Assembly (NCBI GenBank): GCA_017554455.1
Contig: JAFZIH010000075.1
Span: forward strand, 1-47,416
DNA from: Clostridia bacterium
GTDB lineage: Bacteria; Bacillota; Clostridia; Christensenellales; CAG-138
DNA: 47,416 bases
Reading direction: 5' to 3'
The translations under genes were made by a program, and so were the position numbers. Below are positions 1 to 7,788 of this stretch, piece by piece. The notes under the pieces are model-generated. The model saw nothing but the letters and a program-made list of their open reading frames with translations. It did not search any database and had not been told where the DNA came from. The stretch's first letter is position 1. The number at the start of each line of letters is the position of its first letter.

Positions 1-50
1 ATCTCCGTATCGCCGATCTTTACGATCCCGTTTCTTGCGTTTCCGAACAT
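1..50 (-). CDS. 5' end of a leftward gene, possibly an alpha/beta hydrolase (partial)
   Basis: Reading leftward from an ATG at 50-48 gives sixteen complete codons (MFGNARNGIVKIGDTE) before the window ends. A strong GGGAGG ribosome site lies at about 58-63, seven or eight bases before the ATG. The opening resembles what I remember of a Clostridial alpha/beta-hydrolase family that begins with an MFKNAKNG-type motif, but no catalytic residue is inside the window, so the family is only a suggestion. It is divergent from the restriction-modification gene at 202. Confidence 0.5.
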   Translation of the reverse strand, partial: MFGNARNGIVKIGDTE

Positions 51-81
51 TTGCTTCCTCCCATAGGTTCTGCATTCATTT

Positions 82-173
82 TACCACATTTCTTCCGTTC
101 GTGGAATGAAAACTTCTCGCTGTCCCATAAAAGGCATTGTGAAAAGGGGCGAAATACCGTATAATGGTACCGA
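82..173 (+). repeat. Direct repeat copy 1, promoter-bearing
   Basis: This stretch of about 92 bp is repeated at 4748-4840 with roughly 80% identity by eye. Identical blocks include TACCACATTTCTT, GGAATGAAAACTTCTCGCTG and AAAAGGCATTGT. It carries the promoter of the restriction-modification gene. The second copy carries the promoter of the epimerase gene. Confidence 0.85.
137..165 (+). promoter_or_regulatory. Sigma-70-type promoter of the restriction-modification gene
   Basis: TTGTGA at 137-142 and a perfect TATAAT at 160-165 are separated by 17 bp. The spacer contains GGGGCGAAA, a word also present in the spacers of the promoters at 4803 and, as GGCGCGAAA, at 23862. Transcription would start near 172, about 30 bases before the ATG at 202. 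Confidence 0.8.
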
Positions 174-201
174 AGCACGATCATGAGAGGGAGCAAACGC
201 C

Positions 202-2988
202 ATGACAGACGCACAACAGCGGGAAGCGGCCCGGCAATTCTATTACAGATGGAACAAAAAAGGCAACGAGGACGAGGACGCCCGTTCCTATTGGCTGGAG
301 CTGTTGGGCGATATTCTCGGCGTCGACCGCGCGACCGAGCGCGTCAGCTTTGAAAAGAAAGTCGTCGGCGCCGACGGAAATACCAAGCGCATCGACGTCT
401 ATATTCCGGAAACGCGCGTGCTGATCGAGCAGAAATCGCTCGGGATCGCGCTGGACAGGCCGCAGGCGGGACACGGCGGCAAAACGCCCTATGAGCAGGC
501 GAAGATGTACGACAACGGGCTGCCGTTCGACGAAAAAGCCCGCTGGATCGTCACGTCCAATTTTGCCGAGATCTGGATCTACGACATGAACACGCGCCGC
601 CCGGAACCCGTCAAGCTCGCGCTTTCCGACCTTCCCGCAAAATATCATATGCTCGACTTCCTTGTGAACAGGGAGACGAAGAAGATCACCGACGAAATGA
701 AGCTTTCGCTGGACGCGGGCCGTCTCGTCGGGCAGATTTATGACGCATTTCTGAAACAGTACAAAAACCCCGAAGACGAGCACACGCTGAAATCCCTGAA
801 CAAGCTTTGCGTGCGCATCGTGTTCTGTCTCTACGGCGAGGACGCGGGCATCTTCGGCAAAAAGAACATGTTTCACGACTACATGGCGCAGTTCGACGCG
901 GCGCACGCAAGAAAAGGTCTTCGCGATCTGTTCCGCGTGCTCGATCAAAAGCCCTCCGAGCGTGATCCGTACTTAAAGGACGACGATCCGCTGCTTGCGG
1001 CGTTCCCGTACGTGAACGGCGGTCTGTTCTCCGACGAGAATATCGAGATCCCGCCCTTTACCGACGAGATCAGAAGCTTAATCCTGCGCGACGCGTCCGA
1101 CAGCTTCGACTGGTCCGAGATCAGCCCCACGATCTTCGGCGCGGTGTTCGAAAGCACCTTAAACCCCGAAACCCGGCGCAGCGGCGGCATGCACTATACG
1201 AGCATCGAAAACATTCACAAGGTCATCGATCCGCTGTTTCTGGACGATCTCAAGGCAGAACTCGAAGAAATCAAGGGGATCGCGGTCGTCGGCACGCGGG
1301 AAAGGAAGCTGCGCGCGTTCCAGGACAAGCTCGCCTCGCTGACCTTCCTCGACCCCGCGGCGGGCAGCGGGAACTTTTTGACCGAAAGCTATCTCAGCTT
1401 GCGCAAGCTCGAAAATGAGACGCTGCGGCTGCTGCTTTCAGGCAAGATGGTGGGACTGGATGTGGATCAGGCAGAGTTTATTCGGGTCGACATCTCGCAG
1501 TTCTACGGGATCGAGATCAACGACTTTGCCGTCACCGTCGCGCGGACCGCGCTGTGGATCGCCGAAAACCAGATGATGAAGGCAACCGAGGACGTCGTGC
1601 ATATGTCCCTCGATTTTCTGCCGCTGAAAACCAACGCGCATATCGTGGAGGGCAACGCCCTGCGCATCGACTGGAACGACGTCGTCCCCAAGGAAAAGCT
1701 GAACTACATTATGGGCAACCCGCCGTTTGTGGGGGCGAGGTTGATGAGTGCAAGTCAAAAAGAAGACGTGCTTTCCATATTTGGCGCAAAATGGAGGAAT
1801 GTCGGCAATTTGGATTATGTTTGCTGCTGGTATAAACAGGCGACGGAAATGATGCAAAATACGCATATTCGTACCGCCTTGGTGTCTACTAATTCCGTAA
1901 CACAAGGAGAGACTGTAGCAAATCTGTGGAAGCCCTTAATGGAGGGCGGTGTACATATTGATTTTGCTTATCGCACCTTCCGTTGGGACAGTGAGGCAAG
2001 CATCAAAGCACATGTACATTGTGTTATTGTAGGATTCAGTGTAGCGGCGAATCATAAGGAAAAGGTGATTTTTTCCGATAATAGTAGGGAAATTGCATCC
2101 AATATCAACGGTTATCTAATCGATGCAGAAAACATTTTTGTCGAAAGCAGAAACAAACCGATTTGCAAAGTACCGGAAATCGGAATCGGCAATCAGCCGA
2201 TTGATGATGGGAACTATTTGTTTTCACATGAAGAAATGAAAGCATTTCTTGATATTGAACCGGCAGCAGAACCATATTTCAGACGTTGGTACGGTTCAGT
2301 CGAGTTTATTAACCGAAAGCCGAGATATTGTTTATGGCTGGGGGATTGTAAACCGAGCGATTTAATAAAAATGCCGGAATGTCTAAAAAGAGTACAAGCT
2401 GTGCAAAAATACAGACTTGCAAGCAGTCGCGCTTCAACAGTAAAACTTTCTAGCAAACCAACGCGTTTTCAAACAGAAAACATGCCTAACAGCACATATA
2501 TAGTTATTCCGGAAGTATCTTCTGAAAAGAGAAGGTATATACCCATTGGCTTTATGTCACCGGATATTCTATGCAGTAATCTTGTAAAACTTGTTCCTGA
2601 TGCAACTCTTTATCATTTCGGCATACTGACATCCAACGTGCATATGGCATGGGTGCGGGCCGTTTGTGGACGACTTGAAATGAGATACCGTTACAGCAAG
2701 GACATCGTTTACAACAATTTCCCATGGCCAGAGCCAACGGACGAGCAGAAGGCAAGAATCGAGCAGTCAGCGCAGGATATTTTGAAAGCCAGAGAGAACT
2801 ATCCAGATGTATCTTTTGCAGATATGTACGGTGAAAACATGTATTTATTTACCGATCTTATTTCCGCGCATCAGAACAACGACCGCGCGGTGATGCAGGC
2901 ATACGGCATGCCGATCAAGGAAACGGACGAGGCGGCTTGCGTGGCATGGCTCATGCGCCTGTATCAGGAAAAGGTCCGCGAAGCATGA
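202..2988 (+). CDS. MmeI-like (type IIL/IIG) restriction enzyme-DNA methyltransferase
   Basis: This 928-residue protein matches the length and layout of MmeI-family enzymes, which cut and methylate DNA in one chain. Near the N-terminus, D65, E76 and K78 form a D-x10-E-x-K pattern like a PD-(D/E)xK nuclease. A helical linker follows. The SAM-binding motif I (LDPAAGSGNF) begins near residue 383, and the adenine-N6 motif IV NPPF is at 505-508. The rest should hold the target-recognition domain and C-terminal cap. DNA from about 1735, just after NPPF, to about 2860 is clearly more AT-rich than both flanks, while the reading frame stays open; this suggests a swapped specificity segment. The start has AGAGGGAG upstream and follows a good promoter. 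The family call is firm; nuclease activity is inferred. Confidence 0.88.
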   Translation: MTDAQQREAARQFYYRWNKKGNEDEDARSYWLELLGDILGVDRATERVSFEKKVVGADGNTKRIDVYIPETRVLIEQKSLGIALDRPQAGHGGKTPYEQAKMYDNGLPFDEKARWIVTSNFAEIWIYDMNTRRPEPVKLALSDLPAKYHMLDFLVNRETKKITDEMKLSLDAGRLVGQIYDAFLKQYKNPEDEHTLKSLNKLCVRIVFCLYGEDAGIFGKKNMFHDYMAQFDAAHARKGLRDLFRVLDQKPSERDPYLKDDDPLLAAFPYVNGGLFSDENIEIPPFTDEIRSLILRDASDSFDWSEISPTIFGAVFESTLNPETRRSGGMHYTSIENIHKVIDPLFLDDLKAELEEIKGIAVVGTRERKLRAFQDKLASLTFLDPAAGSGNFLTESYLSLRKLENETLRLLLSGKMVGLDVDQAEFIRVDISQFYGIEINDFAVTVARTALWIAENQMMKATEDVVHMSLDFLPLKTNAHIVEGNALRIDWNDVVPKEKLNYIMGNPPFVGARLMSASQKEDVLSIFGAKWRNVGNLDYVCCWYKQATEMMQNTHIRTALVSTNSVTQGETVANLWKPLMEGGVHIDFAYRTFRWDSEASIKAHVHCVIVGFSVAANHKEKVIFSDNSREIASNINGYLIDAENIFVESRNKPICKVPEIGIGNQPIDDGNYLFSHEEMKAFLDIEPAAEPYFRRWYGSVEFINRKPRYCLWLGDCKPSDLIKMPECLKRVQAVQKYRLASSRASTVKLSSKPTRFQTENMPNSTYIVIPEVSSEKRRYIPIGFMSPDILCSNLVKLVPDATLYHFGILTSNVHMAWVRAVCGRLEMRYRYSKDIVYNNFPWPEPTDEQKARIEQSAQDILKARENYPDVSFADMYGENMYLFTDLISAHQNNDRAVMQAYGMPIKETDEAACVAWLMRLYQEKVREA

Positions 2989-3001
2989 TGCGATGAAAGT
3001 G

Positions 3002-3024
3002 AACGCTCCCTGCCCGGGAGCGTT
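3002..3024 (+). terminator. Hairpin after the restriction-modification gene
   Basis: A nine-base stem, AACGCTCCC paired with GGGAGCGTT, closes over a TGCCC loop 13 bases after the stop codon. The tail is T-poor (CCTTGCTGTT), so termination may be inefficient. The core stem ACGCTCCC recurs in the terminator at 4578. Confidence 0.6.
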
Positions 3025-3100
3025 CCTTGCTGTTATAAAAATACTTAACACATATATTGCATTTATGTTGCATCAGCGTACTGGATTTCGGGAATATTCG

Positions 3101-3109
3101 TGCTATAAT
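3101..3109 (+). promoter_or_regulatory. Extended -10 promoter directly in front of the lipoprotein gene
   Basis: TATAAT at 3104-3109 is preceded by TG one base upstream, as in extended -10 promoters. The hexamer 17 bp upstream (CTGGAT) is a poor -35. The first ATG is only six bases after the -10 box, so the transcript would begin at or beside the start codon. Confidence 0.6.
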
Positions 3110-3115
3110 ACCGGC

Positions 3116-4555
3116 ATGAAAAAGAACATGAAAACAATCATAGTATTCCTGTGCGCGGCGCTGCTGCTGACCGCATGCGCGGGCGGGAATCAGAATACGG
3201 CGGAGCCAATCGAAACGGCGCCCGCGGAAACGACCGCACCGGAGATCGCGGAAGAGATCGTTGATTTACCGGAGCCGGAACGCGTTCCGGTCGACCTTGA
3301 CGATTTCGCAGGATTTTATGACGATGGCAGTTATGATTTCGTCACGATCGAGAAGACAGAAGACGGCTACGCGATGACGGTCGAGCTGTACCGGCTGATC
3401 GCGCTTGAGGAAGGAACGGTCTCCGCTTCCGAAGACGGCGTCGTGTACCGCGCCGTCGACGCCGCAGGCAATCCGATGACGGTCCTGTTTTATCGGTACG
3501 GCGAAACGTACGCGCTGCGCGTGGACGAAAGCACCTGGGACCCGCTGGAAGCCGGAACGGTCATTTACAATTTCGTGCCGTCGACGGGCGAACGGGGCGA
3601 CCTCATTGACCCGAACGATCTTCTTGACGCGCCGCACAGCCATTATGTCTTTCAGCCGAAAGTCTGCTCCGTTTATATGGAGGAGGTTTTCGGCAAGGAT
3701 ATGTGCGACGCTTGGCTCAACCTCGTCGACGCGGTGCTCGCGGGCGAGGACACCTTTGCCTGCAAGGATCAGCACACCTACGACTGGATGATGGGGCAGT
3801 TTCCCGAGCATTGCCTGCCGGTCCTGCCCGAGCTGATCGATTACGCGTGGGATCGGGAGCATTCCGTGGTCGACGGCGTCGGGAGCTTTACGTATCGCGT
3901 CCCGCCCGAGGAGGCCAAGGCACGGATCGAGGAATTCGGCGAAATGATCGAGGGCATGCTGAACGAGATCTTTGAGGACGACTGGACGGACTTCGAGAAA
4001 GCGCTTGCCCTGTATGTTTATTTTGCCGAACACTACGTGTATGACTACGAAACGTACTGGGAGATGGACGACCATTACGTGAACTATACTTCGTGCTACC
4101 GCTTCTTTATGACCGGCATCGGCATCTGTCATGAGATCTCGTCGGCGTATTCCTACCTGCTGCTGCAGGCGGGTATGCAGGCGACCACCATGAGCGGAAA
4201 CCGCGCCTACGATCAGGCAGGACACCAGTGGAGCTTCGTGCGGCTCAATGGGAAGAACTACCACATCGATCCGACCTATGCGCTGGGGAGCTCCGACGAT
4301 TTGCGCTATTTTCTGATGACTGACGAAAAGCGTGAAGAGGAGGACTGTTACGATCCCAAGACATTCTACGCTGTTTCCCACTATTCGCGGGAGAATCCGC
4401 ATCCCGACTACACGGCGGACGACGAGACGTTCCGCACGCTGTGGGATCTGTTTTTCGAAGCGTTCTACCATAAAACCCATATCGTTCTCGGCAGGAAATC
4501 GATCGGCGATTTCGGCGAGTGGACCTACGAGGAATTCGACTATACCGGGTATTGA
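3116..4555 (+). CDS. Secreted lipoprotein with a transglutaminase-like domain
   Basis: The product is about 479 residues from ATG 3116. It opens with a lipoprotein signal peptide ending in LTAC (lipid-anchored Cys near residue 21), followed by an acidic, Thr/Pro/Glu-rich linker. The C-terminal third has the transglutaminase-like triad in order: Cys338 in GICHEIS, His370 in AGHQWSF and Asp385 in HIDPTYA. Bacterial proteins of this type are usually cell-surface peptidases or amidases; the substrate is unknown. Neither ATG 3116 nor the in-frame ATG 3128 has a clear ribosome site, and the promoter lies so close that the mRNA may be leaderless. The upstream extension to 2993 lacks a signal and was rejected. 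A strong terminator follows. Confidence 0.8.
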   Translation: MKKNMKTIIVFLCAALLLTACAGGNQNTAEPIETAPAETTAPEIAEEIVDLPEPERVPVDLDDFAGFYDDGSYDFVTIEKTEDGYAMTVELYRLIALEEGTVSASEDGVVYRAVDAAGNPMTVLFYRYGETYALRVDESTWDPLEAGTVIYNFVPSTGERGDLIDPNDLLDAPHSHYVFQPKVCSVYMEEVFGKDMCDAWLNLVDAVLAGEDTFACKDQHTYDWMMGQFPEHCLPVLPELIDYAWDREHSVVDGVGSFTYRVPPEEAKARIEEFGEMIEGMLNEIFEDDWTDFEKALALYVYFAEHYVYDYETYWEMDDHYVNYTSCYRFFMTGIGICHEISSAYSYLLLQAGMQATTMSGNRAYDQAGHQWSFVRLNGKNYHIDPTYALGSSDDLRYFLMTDEKREEEDCYDPKTFYAVSHYSRENPHPDYTADDETFRTLWDLFFEAFYHKTHIVLGRKSIGDFGEWTYEEFDYTGY

Positions 4556-4577
4556 GCCAAAAACGGAAAGAAAACAG

Positions 4578-4603
4578 ACGCTCCCTTTTGGGGAGCGTTT
4601 TCC
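4578..4603 (+). terminator. Rho-independent terminator
   Basis: The eight-base stem ACGCTCCC / GGGAGCGT encloses a TTTTG loop and runs into TTTTCCGTT, 20 bases after the lipoprotein stop codon. Positions 4604-4747 hold no gene that I can support. Confidence 0.8.
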
Positions 4604-4747
4604 GTTCAATGCATCAGACGAACAGGGCGCGGGATCTGCTCCCGGGAAACGGTGACCTGCGTTCCTAAAAGGATCGGAAGATGCGTTCTTGCGTAATCAA
4701 CCACATCCGCGCCGCTGCCATTTTGGGACACTTGTTTTGATACAAAA

Positions 4748-4840
4748 TACCACATTTCTTTCGCCCGGGGAATGAAAACTTCTCGCTGTTCCGGAAAAGG
4801 CATTGTAAAAACAGGCGAAAACCGATATAATAAATACCGA
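4748..4840 (+). repeat. Direct repeat copy 2, promoter-bearing
   Basis: This is the second copy of the element at 82-173. The two copies are in the same orientation and bracket the restriction-modification and lipoprotein genes, a segment of about 4.7 kb. Recombination between them would remove both genes and leave one intact promoter. Confidence 0.85.
4803..4831 (+). promoter_or_regulatory. Sigma-70-type promoter of the epimerase gene
   Basis: TTGTAA at 4803-4808 and TATAAT at 4826-4831 are 17 bp apart, with AGGCGAAAA in the spacer. Transcription would start near 4838, leaving a leader of about 110 bases before the gene. Confidence 0.8.
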
Positions 4841-4881
4841 TACCAAACTGAAGAACCGAAACAAGCAAGGAGAACAGGATC

Positions 4882-4932
4882 GTGAGCGTTTCGTTTGACA
4901 AGGATTCTCCTTTATTGTTCGGGCTTCGGTAA
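4882..4932 (+). promoter_or_regulatory. Possible 16-residue leader peptide ahead of araD
   Basis: Inside the epimerase leader, AGGAG at about 4869-4873 precedes a GTG at 4882 that opens a 16-codon frame (MSVSFDKDSPLLFGLR) ending in TAA at 4930-4932. The stop sits just before the GAGGAG ribosome site of the epimerase. The first ribosome site (AAGGAGAA) can pair with TTCTCCTT near the end of the small frame. This could be a translational control element or chance. Confidence 0.3.
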
Positions 4933-4947
4933 ACGAGGAGAATGAAT

Positions 4948-5643
4948 ATGTTAGAGGAACTCAAAAAACATGTTTTGGAAGCAAATCTGCTTCTGCCCAA
5001 ATTCGGGCTTGTGACCTTCACCTGGGGCAATGTTTCCGCGATCGACCGCGAGAGCGGGCTTGCGGTGATCAAGCCCTCCGGCGTGCCGTATGAGGGCATG
5101 ACCGCGGACGATATGGTGGTGGTCGATCTCAACGGCACGGTTGTCGAGGGAAAGTGGCGTCCGTCGAGCGATACGCCGACGCATGTGGAGCTTTATAAAG
5201 CGTTCCCCGAAATCGGCGGAATCTGCCATACGCATTCATCCTACGCTACCTCTTGGGCGCAGGCGGGACGCAGCGTTCCGTGCTACGGCACGACCCATGC
5301 GGACTATTTTTACGGCGACATCCCGTGCCTTCGGTGTCTCACCAAAGATGAGATCGAAGATGCGTACGAGCGCAATTCCGGCACGCTGATCGTTTCGGAA
5401 TTTGTCCGCCTCAAGCTCGATCCGACTGCCATGCCTGCGGTACTGTTAAAGAACCACGGACCGTTCACCTGGGGCAAGGATGCGGCGACGGCGGTGCACA
5501 ATGCGGTCGTGCTCGAAGAATGTGCGAAGATGGCGTACCGCGCAGAGCAAATCAATCCTTCGGTACAGCCCGCGCCACAGGAACTGTTGGACAAGCATTA
5601 TCTCCGCAAACACGGCAAGAACGCCTATTACGGACAAAATTGA
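4948..5643 (+). CDS. araD: L-ribulose-5-phosphate 4-epimerase
   Basis: This 231-residue class II aldolase-family enzyme interconverts L-ribulose 5-phosphate and D-xylulose 5-phosphate, feeding pentoses into the pentose phosphate pathway. It matches AraD nearly end to end: TFTWGNVS, the substrate phosphate segment KPSGV, SSDTPTH, the zinc-binding HTH in [23 protein letters not shown], and the C-terminal [17 protein letters not shown] chose ATG 4948 because GAGGAG at 4935-4940 is seven bases upstream; ATG 4942 would be only one base from it. There is no araA or araB neighbour, so the gene stands alone under its own promoter. Substrate could extend to related ketopentose phosphates (UlaF/SgbE), but the match is closest to AraD. 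Confidence 0.93.
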   Translation: MLEELKKHVLEANLLLPKFGLVTFTWGNVSAIDRESGLAVIKPSGVPYEGMTADDMVVVDLNGTVVEGKWRPSSDTPTHVELYKAFPEIGGICHTHSSYATSWAQAGRSVPCYGTTHADYFYGDIPCLRCLTKDEIEDAYERNSGTLIVSEFVRLKLDPTAMPAVLLKNHGPFTWGKDAATAVHNAVVLEECAKMAYRAEQINPSVQPAPQELLDKHYLRKHGKNAYYGQN

Positions 5644-5658
5644 ACTGTAAAATACGCA

Positions 5659-5674
5659 GGTTGCTGCAGCAACC
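5659..5674. repeat. Perfect 16-bp palindrome
   Basis: GGTTGCTGCAGCAACC reads the same on both strands and lies 16 bases after the araD stop codon. It may fold in RNA or bind a dimeric protein. It stands just before the longer hairpin at 5696. Confidence 0.6.
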
Positions 5675-5695
5675 GCAGAATCAAGGCAAAACGAG

Positions 5696-5732
5696 AGGGC
5701 TTGCCTTCTGTTGATCACAGAAGGCAAGCCCT
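5696..5732. terminator. Long hairpin between convergent genes
   Basis: A 16-base perfect stem starting AGGGCTTGCC closes over a TGATC loop. It lies between araD and the end of the leftward glycan operon, where it could stop transcription from both sides. It has no clear T-run on the rightward side. I see no gene in the remaining spacer, 5733-5844. Confidence 0.6.
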
Positions 5733-5844
5733 TCATGTTACTGCATTTCGATCTTTTGTCTGACTTTTCGGGTGCAGAACAATGGCGCTGCGAACTGTCG
5801 TGTCAGGCGGCAAGAACGCTCACGGCAATCGGCAAAAGTTTCAT

Positions 5845-6867
5845 TCAGCGATTCCCGTACATGCGTTCATAGTAGTTCCGGTACTCGCCGGAAATGATCG
5901 TTTCCCACCATTCGCGGTGATTGAGATACCAATCGATCGTTTTGACGATCCCGACGCGGAAAGGCGTTTCGGGGAGCCATCCGAGCTCGCGATGGATCTT
6001 GGTCGGATCGATTGCATAGCGCATGTCGTGTCCCTTGCGGTCCTTGACATAGGTGATCAGATCATACGGCTTATGCAGATAATCGCAGATCAGCTTTACG
6101 ATCTCAATGTTCTGCATCTCGTTGTGTCCGCCGACGTTATAGACCTCGCCGGGCCGACCTTCGCGCATGATCAGGTCGATTGCGCGGCAATGGTCCTCGA
6201 CATAAAGCCAATCGCGGACGTTTTTTCCCTCGCCGTACACGGGCAGCGGCTTGTCGTTCAGCGCATTTGCGATCATCAGCGGGATCAGCTTTTCCGGGAA
6301 ATGATACGGTCCGTAGTTGTTGCTGCAGCGGCTGATGGAAACCGGCAGGCCGTATGTGCGGGCGTATGCCTGCACGAGCAGATCTGCGGAGGCCTTGGAT
6401 GCGCTGTAAGGCGAGCTTGTATGGATCGGCGTTTCCTCGGTAAACATCAGGTCGGGACGATCGAGAGGAAGGTCTCCGTATACTTCGTCCGTGGAAACCT
6501 GATGATATCGTTCGATCCCGTGCTTTCGGCAGGCGTCCATCAGCACCTGCGTACCGAGAATGTTTGTCCGCAAAAAGACTTCGGGGCTCTCGATACTGCG
6601 GTCCACATGGCTTTCCGCTGCAAAATTGACGACGATATCGGGCTTTTCGACCGTAAAGATGCGGTCGATGCCGTCGCGGTCACAGATGTCGGTCTTGTAA
6701 AACACAAAGTGCGGGTTTTCCATTGCGTCCTTGAGCGTCGAGAGGTTTCCCGCATAGGTCAGACAATCAACGCAGACGACCCGATCCTCCGGATGCGTGC
6801 GAAGCAGGTAGTAGATGAAATTGGAGCCGATAAACCCGGCGCCCCCGGTTACCAGAACGGTTTTCAT
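5845..6867 (-). CDS. rmlB: dTDP-glucose 4,6-dehydratase
   Basis: The 340-residue protein is an extended short-chain dehydrogenase that converts dTDP-glucose to dTDP-4-keto-6-deoxyglucose using bound NAD. Visible signatures are the Rossmann motif TGGAGFIGSNF at the N-terminus, AAESHVDRSI, STDEVYGDL with the catalytic Asp-Glu pair, and the YSASK active-site Tyr and Lys. Later come RCSNNYGPY and DWLYVEDHCRAI, all typical of RmlB. The ATG at 6867 has a GGAGGT site directly upstream. It is the last gene of the leftward glycan operon, 14 bases after rmlA. No rmlC or rmlD is present, which argues against rhamnose as the end product. Confidence 0.95.
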   Translation of the reverse strand: MKTVLVTGGAGFIGSNFIYYLLRTHPEDRVVCVDCLTYAGNLSTLKDAMENPHFVFYKTDICDRDGIDRIFTVEKPDIVVNFAAESHVDRSIESPEVFLRTNILGTQVLMDACRKHGIERYHQVSTDEVYGDLPLDRPDLMFTEETPIHTSSPYSASKASADLLVQAYARTYGLPVSISRCSNNYGPYHFPEKLIPLMIANALNDKPLPVYGEGKNVRDWLYVEDHCRAIDLIMREGRPGEVYNVGGHNEMQNIEIVKLICDYLHKPYDLITYVKDRKGHDMRYAIDPTKIHRELGWLPETPFRVGIVKTIDWYLNHREWWETIISGEYRNYYERMYGNR

Positions 6868-6881
6868 TTTGTACCTCCGAA

Positions 6882-7769
6882 TTATTGATAGCGAATACGT
6901 CCGTCCGCAACATGCTGCAGATGCTCGCCGTACGGGGATTTTCCGTAACGCTTTGCGGACTCCAGCAGCGTGTCCTTTGAGATCCAATGATACAGATACG
7001 CGATCTCCTCCGGCGCGGACATCTTAATGCCCTGCCGCTTCTCGATCATCTGCACGAACATGGATGCATCCATCAAGCTGTCCATCGTACCGGTATCCAG
7101 CCATGCGAAGCCGCGGCCGAGCAGAATGCCCTTTAAGGAACCGTCCTTCAGATAGAGATCGTTCAGACTTGTGATCTCAAGTTCGCCTCTCGCTGAGGGC
7201 TTGACCTTCTTTGCAAACTCGACCACACGCCGGTCATAGAAATACAGCCCGGTGATACAGTAATTGCTTTTCGGCTGCGTCGGTTTTTCTTCAACGGAAA
7301 GGATCGTGCCGCTGTCGTCGATCTCCATGATGCCGAAGCGTTCGGGATCGTTGACATAATATCCGAAGATCGTTGCGTATCCGTGCTCTGCGTTTGCAAC
7401 GGCCTGCCGCAGACGCTTTCCGAGCCCGTTGCCGTAGAAGATGTTGTCGCCGAGGATCATCGCGCAAAGATCGTCCCCGATAAACTCCTCACCGAGCAGA
7501 AACGCCTGCGCAAGCCCGTCGGGGGAGGGCTGCTCCTTGTAGGAGAGGTGAATACCGAACTGCGAACCGTCGCCGAGGAGCCGTTGAAAATTCGGCAGAT
7601 CGACGGGCGTGGAGATGATCAGAATGTCCTGAATTCCCGCAAGCATCAGCGTGGACAGGGGATAGTAGATCATTGGCTTATCATAGATGGGGAGCAGCTG
7701 CTTGCTCGTCACCATCGTCAGCGGATACAAACGCGTTCCTGCGCCGCCTGCAAGAATAATTCCTTTCAT
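6882..7769 (-). CDS. rmlA: Glucose-1-phosphate thymidylyltransferase
   Basis: The 295-residue enzyme joins glucose 1-phosphate and dTTP to give dTDP-glucose, the substrate for the adjacent RmlB. The nucleotide-binding signature [11 protein letters not shown] is followed by [17 protein letters not shown], then GDNIFYG and EEKP, all hallmarks of RmlA. The C-terminus has the usual LDTGT-type loop and the final helical part. The start at 7769 has AGGAGG upstream; the earlier in-frame start at 7814 lies inside the upstream gene and was not used. The gene follows the SDR gene after a 19-base gap in the operon. Confidence 0.95.
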   Translation of the reverse strand: MKGIILAGGAGTRLYPLTMVTSKQLLPIYDKPMIYYPLSTLMLAGIQDILIISTPVDLPNFQRLLGDGSQFGIHLSYKEQPSPDGLAQAFLLGEEFIGDDLCAMILGDNIFYGNGLGKRLRQAVANAEHGYATIFGYYVNDPERFGIMEIDDSGTILSVEEKPTQPKSNYCITGLYFYDRRVVEFAKKVKPSARGELEITSLNDLYLKDGSLKGILLGRGFAWLDTGTMDSLMDASMFVQMIEKRQGIKMSAPEEIAYLYHWISKDTLLESAKRYGKSPYGEHLQHVADGRIRYQ

Positions 7770-7788
7770 GAAAACCTCCTTGTGTGAA

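Noticed and set aside
181-948. Long leftward open frame under the start of the restriction-modification gene
   Set aside because: It is an antisense shadow of the MmeI-like enzyme. It lacks a ribosome site and has no recognisable domain.
1735-2860. Insertion or decay of the restriction-modification gene
   Set aside because: The frame is continuous, the total length fits the MmeI family, and the segment replaces a domain without interrupting it.
82-4840. Insertion sequence bounded by the two repeats
   Set aside because: There is no transposase, no terminal inverted repeat and no target duplication. The repeats are direct and hold promoters.
5782-6888. 368-codon rightward frame across rmlB
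   Set aside because: RmlB on the other strand has every family motif. The rightward frame has no domain and is a GC-rich shadow.
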